A stretch of DNA of 64,000 nt, taken from NCBI RefSeq assembly GCF_024666615.1, contig NZ_CP088297.1:1550001-1614000 (forward strand), read 5' to 3'. Of this stretch, positions 61,050-64,000 are shown one piece after another. Source of the stretch: Aquabacterium sp. J223 (GTDB lineage: Bacteria; Pseudomonadota; Gammaproteobacteria; Burkholderiales; Burkholderiaceae_C). A program made the position numbers and the translations under genes. Below the pieces are notes generated by a model that made no database searches, had not been told where the DNA came from, and worked only from the letters and a program-made list of their open reading frames with translations. Positions within the stretch are counted from its first letter, which is position 1, and each line of letters opens with the position of its first letter.

Positions 61050-62501
61050 TCAGGCCTGGGTGTAGGCCGTCTTCACCGTGGTGTAGAACTCGGCGGCGTG
61101 GCGGCCCTGCTCGCGCGGGCCGTAGCTCGATCCCTTGCGGCCGCCGAAGGGCACGTGGTAGTCCACGCCCGCGGTGGGCAGGTTGACCATCACCATGCCG
61201 GCCTGCGCGTGGCGCTTGAAGTGCGTGGCGTGCTTCAGGCTGGTGGTGGCGATGCCGCTGGCCAGGCCGAACGGCGTGTCGTTGGCCAGCGCCAGCGCCT
61301 CGTCGTAGTCCTTCGCGCGCAGGACGCTCACCACCGGGCCGAAGATCTCCTCTCGGTTGATGCGCATGGCGGCGGTGGTGTCGGTGAACAGCGCCGGGCG
61401 CAGGTAGAAGCCGGGCGCGCCGTCTGGGTTGCGCTCGATCACCTCGCCGCCGGCCAGCAGCCGCGCGCCCTCGTCGCGGCCGATGCCGATGTACTTCACG
61501 TCCTGCGCCAGCTGGTGCTCGTCGACCACCGGGCCGATGTCGGTGCCGGGCTTGCGCGCGTCGTCCACCCGCAGCGTCTTCATCCGCTCGGCCACGGCCT
61601 GCACGAAGCGGTCGTGGATGCCGTCGGTGACGATGAGCCGCGACGACGCGGTGCAGCGCTGGCCGGTGGAGAAGAAGCCGCTGTTGACCGCGGCGGCCAC
61701 CGCCACGCCGAGGTCGGCGTCGTCGAGCACGACGAACGGGTTCTTGCCGCCCATCTCCAGCTGCACCTTGGCGCCGCGCGAGACGCAGGCCTGCGCCACG
61801 CGCTGGCCGGTGGCCACGCTGCCGGTGAAGCTGACGGCGTCGACGCGCCCGTCCTCCAGCAGCACCGCGCCCACCTCCGAGCCGCGGCCCATGACGAGGT
61901 TGAACACGCCGGCCGGCGCACCGGCCTGCGCCAGGGCCCGGCTGAGGATCTCCGCCAGCGCCCAGGCGCAGCCGGGCACCACCTCGGCCGGCTTGAAGAC
62001 CACGCAGTTGCCCCAGGCCAATGCCGGCGCGATCTTCCACGCCGGGATGGCGATGGGAAAGTTCCACGGCGTGATGAGGCCGACCACGCCCACCGGCTCG
62101 CGCGTCACCTCGACGCCGACGCCCGGCCGCACCGAGGCCACCGCCTCGCCGCCCGGGCGCAGCGCCTCGCCGGCGAAGAACTTGAAGATGGAGCCGGCGC
62201 GCGCCACCTCGCCGATGGCCTCGGGCAGGGTCTTGCCCTCCTCGCGCGCCAGCAGGTCGCCCAGTTCGGCCTTGCGGGCGAGGATCTCGCTGCCCACGGT
62301 GTCGAGCAGGTCGAAGCGCTGCTGCGGCGTGGACAGGCCCCAGGCCGGCGCCGCGGCGCGCGCGGCGGCCACGGCCTGCAGCGCCTGCGCCCGGTCGGCC
62401 ACGGCGTACTCGCCGATCACGTCGCGGGTGTCCGACGGGTTGATGTTGCGGTAGGCGCGCACGCCCTCGGTCCAGGCGCCGGCGATGTAGTTGGCGTTCA
62501 T
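61050..62501 (-). CDS. Aldehyde dehydrogenase (2,5-dioxovalerate/ketoglutarate-semialdehyde type)
   Basis: An NAD(P)-dependent aldehyde dehydrogenase of 483 residues: LITPWNFPIAIPAWKIAPALAWGN, SFTGSVATGQRVAQ, LEMGGKNPFVVLDDAD, STGQRCTASSRLIV with the catalytic Cys, and FGGRKGSSYGPREQGRHAAEFYTTVKTAYTQ at the end. The closing motif and overall style resemble alpha-ketoglutarate-semialdehyde dehydrogenases of sugar-acid catabolism. It follows a 2-hydroxyacid dehydrogenase and a Bug receptor on the same strand, with short gaps, suggesting an operon for an imported hydroxy or sugar acid. The substrate is inferred only weakly. Confidence 0.91.
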   Translation of the reverse strand: MNANYIAGAWTEGVRAYRNINPSDTRDVIGEYAVADRAQALQAVAAARAAAPAWGLSTPQQRFDLLDTVGSEILARKAELGDLLAREEGKTLPEAIGEVARAGSIFKFFAGEALRPGGEAVASVRPGVGVEVTREPVGVVGLITPWNFPIAIPAWKIAPALAWGNCVVFKPAEVVPGCAWALAEILSRALAQAGAPAGVFNLVMGRGSEVGAVLLEDGRVDAVSFTGSVATGQRVAQACVSRGAKVQLEMGGKNPFVVLDDADLGVAVAAAVNSGFFSTGQRCTASSRLIVTDGIHDRFVQAVAERMKTLRVDDARKPGTDIGPVVDEHQLAQDVKYIGIGRDEGARLLAGGEVIERNPDGAPGFYLRPALFTDTTAAMRINREEIFGPVVSVLRAKDYDEALALANDTPFGLASGIATTSLKHATHFKRHAQAGMVMVNLPTAGVDYHVPFGGRKGSSYGPREQGRHAAEFYTTVKTAYTQA

Positions 62502-62535
62502 GCGGGTCCGGTTGCAGGGTTCGGAGGAAGCGGCG

Positions 62536-63492
62536 TCAGCTGGCGGCGGAGACCAGCCGGCCGTCGCGGTAGAAGCCGGCCAGGTTGTCGAGCACGCGCT
62601 GCGCCATCGCGCGCCGCGTCTCGTCGGTGGCGCTGGCGACGTGCGGCAGCAGCACCACGTTGTCGAGCGAGAACAGCGCTTCCGGCACCCGCGGCTCGTC
62701 CTCGAAGACGTCGAGCCCGGCGCCGGCGATGCGGCGTTCGGCCAGCGCACGCACCAGCGCCGCCTCGTCGACCACCGAGCCGCGGGCGACGTTGACGAGG
62801 AAGCCGCGTGGGCCCAGCGCGTCCAGCACCTCGGCGTTCACCAGGTGGCGGGTCTCGGCACCGCCGGCGGTGATGACCACCAGGAAGTCGCACCAGTCCG
62901 CCAGCGCGGCCAGCGAGGGCTCGTGCGGCCAGTCGACGCCCGCCACCGGTCGGCGGCTGTGGTAGCGGATGGCCATGTCGAAGCCGCCGGCGCGGCGGGC
63001 GATGGTGCGGCCGATGCGGCCGAGGCCGACGATGCCCAGCTTCGCGCCGCTGACCCGGCGGCCGAGGCCGAAGCCGTCGCCGGCCGCCCAGCGGCCTGCG
63101 CGCACGAAGCGGTCGGCCTCGACGACGCGGCGCGCGACGGCCAGCACCAGCGCCATCGCGGTGTCGGCCACGCAGTCGTTCAGCACGTCGGGCGTGTAGC
63201 CCACCGCCACCCCGCGCGCGGCCAGCGACGGCAGGTCCAGCCGGTCCAGGCCGACGCCCATGCTGGAGACGACGCGCAGCGCCGGCAGGGCCGCCAGCGT
63301 CGGCGCGTCCAGCCCCACGCCGGCCGAGGTCACGGCGCCGGTGAAGGACGCGCCGTGTCGGGCGAGGAAGGCGGCGGGGTCGGCCTCGTCGGCCAGGCGG
63401 TGCAGGTCGTAGCCCTCGGCCAGCGGCCCCTCGAGGAAGGGCGGCAGGCGGCCGAGCTGCAGCAGGCGGGGGCGGTCGGTGGGGGTGGTCAT
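62536..63492 (-). CDS. D-isomer-specific 2-hydroxyacid dehydrogenase (glyoxylate/hydroxypyruvate reductase-like)
   Basis: An NAD(P)H-dependent 2-oxoacid reductase of 318 residues. The catalytic Arg region is VNVARGSVVDEAALVRAL, the Glu is in GLDVFEDEPRVPEAL and the His is in VVLLPHVASATDETR. The Rossmann fingerprint is LGIVGLGRIGRTIARRAGGF, and the nucleotide specificity loop IRYHSRRPV, with two Arg, suggests NADP preference. It lies between an aldehyde dehydrogenase and a Bug protein on the same strand. Confidence 0.92.
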   Translation of the reverse strand: MTTPTDRPRLLQLGRLPPFLEGPLAEGYDLHRLADEADPAAFLARHGASFTGAVTSAGVGLDAPTLAALPALRVVSSMGVGLDRLDLPSLAARGVAVGYTPDVLNDCVADTAMALVLAVARRVVEADRFVRAGRWAAGDGFGLGRRVSGAKLGIVGLGRIGRTIARRAGGFDMAIRYHSRRPVAGVDWPHEPSLAALADWCDFLVVITAGGAETRHLVNAEVLDALGPRGFLVNVARGSVVDEAALVRALAERRIAGAGLDVFEDEPRVPEALFSLDNVVLLPHVASATDETRRAMAQRVLDNLAGFYRDGRLVSAAS

Positions 63493-63507
63493 GGGGTGGA
63501 TGGTCGC

Positions 63508-64000
63508 TCAGTCGAGCTTCACGCCCGCCTTGGCGACCACCTGCGCCCAGTGGCGGCGCTCGCGGTCGAAGAAGGCGGCGAACTCGGCCGGGGTCATGGT
63601 GTGCACCTCCGCGCCCTGGCTGACCAGCTTCTCGCGCACCTCCGGCGAGCGGATGATGCGGGTCAGCTCGGCCTGCAGCCGCGCCAGCTGGGGCGCCGGC
63701 ATCGAGGCCGGCACCAGCACGCCCTGCCAGGTGCCGGACTCGAAGCCCGCGACGCCCTGCTCGGCGACGGTGGGCACCTGCGCCAGCAGCGGCACCCGGC
63801 TGCCCTTGGACACCGCCAGCACCTTGAGCTTGCCCGCCTGCACGTGCGGCAGCGTGGCCAGCATGCCGTTCATCAGCACCTGCGTCTGGCCGGCCACCGT
63901 GTCGCCGATGGCCTGCGCGCCGCCCTTGTAGGGGATGTAGGTCCACTTGGCGCCGGTGGCCTGTTCCACCGCCACGCCGGCCAGGTGCGGCGCGCTGCCG
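63508..64000 (-). CDS. Bug/TctC-family periplasmic solute-binding protein, N-terminus outside the window
   Basis: The C-terminal half of a Bug receptor. The visible part runs from GSAPHLAGVAVEQATGAKWTYIPYKGGAQAIGDTVAGQTQVLMNGMLATLPHVQAGKLKVLAVS to the usual end RRHWAQVVAKAGVKLD. The reading frame stays open to the window edge, so the signal peptide and ligand loop are missing. It is the fourth Bug gene of the window and lies just upstream of the hydroxyacid dehydrogenase on the same strand, so it probably supplies that pathway's substrate. Confidence 0.93.
   Translation of the reverse strand, partial: GSAPHLAGVAVEQATGAKWTYIPYKGGAQAIGDTVAGQTQVLMNGMLATLPHVQAGKLKVLAVSKGSRVPLLAQVPTVAEQGVAGFESGTWQGVLVPASMPAPQLARLQAELTRIIRSPEVREKLVSQGAEVHTMTPAEFAAFFDRERRHWAQVVAKAGVKLD

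Overview
The window reads as chromosomal DNA of a high-GC betaproteobacterium of the order Burkholderiales, most likely of the Rubrivivax/Leptothrix/Comamonadaceae type (inference). The grounds are the very GC-rich codons, the EF-P plus EarP pair with an arginine at EF-P position 32, four tricarboxylate-type (Bug/TctC) periplasmic binding proteins, trimeric Gram-negative porins, and many LysR regulators beside aromatic and acid catabolism genes. No integrase, transposase, phage gene or CRISPR array was seen.

Layout. 1-5.5 kb: the end of an RND efflux operon (adaptor, pump, outer-membrane channel). 5.5-16.3 kb: housekeeping genes, namely a broken mnmC, a thioesterase, efp-earP, uvrC, a lipoprotein, pgsA, an EamA transporter, tRNA-Val(TAC), ppiD and tRNA-His(GTG). 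16.5-29.7 kb: a CoA-thioester catabolic region with a LysR gene, a DUF35 protein with a thiolase-like partner, a two-subunit CoA-transferase, two acyl-CoA dehydrogenases, a hydratase/dehydrogenase fusion, a thioesterase, an enoyl-CoA hydratase, a CaiB CoA-transferase and two tandem Bug proteins. One palindromic operator precedes both the first operon and the Bug pair. 29.8-39.0 kb: a homoprotocatechuate (hpa) meta-cleavage operon under an HpaR repressor, with a LigAB-like two-subunit dioxygenase in the ring-cleavage position. 39-44.5 kb: a Rieske oxygenase, a secreted intradiol dioxygenase, a porin and two LysR genes.

44.6-52.5 kb is the most unusual part. A fumarase-superfamily lyase, a CaiB CoA-transferase, a MaoC-type hydratase, a Bug protein and a PrpF-family isomerase form one operon. 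A LysR gene diverges from it, and a porin follows that LysR. The same 29-bp motif lies before the PrpF operon and before the porin, in the same orientation relative to each target. The gene set fits uptake of a tricarboxylate, isomerisation (PrpF), decarboxylation (lyase), CoA activation and hydration. This would be a possible bacterial aconitate-to-itaconate-to-CoA route; it is a hypothesis.

52.6-64 kb: a PEBP-like lipoprotein, a MATE exporter, a LysR gene divergent from a second Rieske oxygenase, a DUF3597 protein, a complete molybdate system (modA-modB-modC with a ModE box, and convergent modE), then an aldehyde dehydrogenase, a 2-hydroxyacid dehydrogenase and a Bug protein that runs off the window.

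Sequence quality caveat. At least eight apparent single-base frameshifts interrupt seven otherwise well-preserved genes (mnmC twice, the DUF35 gene, the CoA-transferase alpha gene, an aldehyde dehydrogenase twice, the second porin, modC). A ninth may explain the missing prpF stop. Several lie in runs of five or six C or G. They look more like base-calling errors than coordinated gene decay, but that cannot be settled from the sequence alone.
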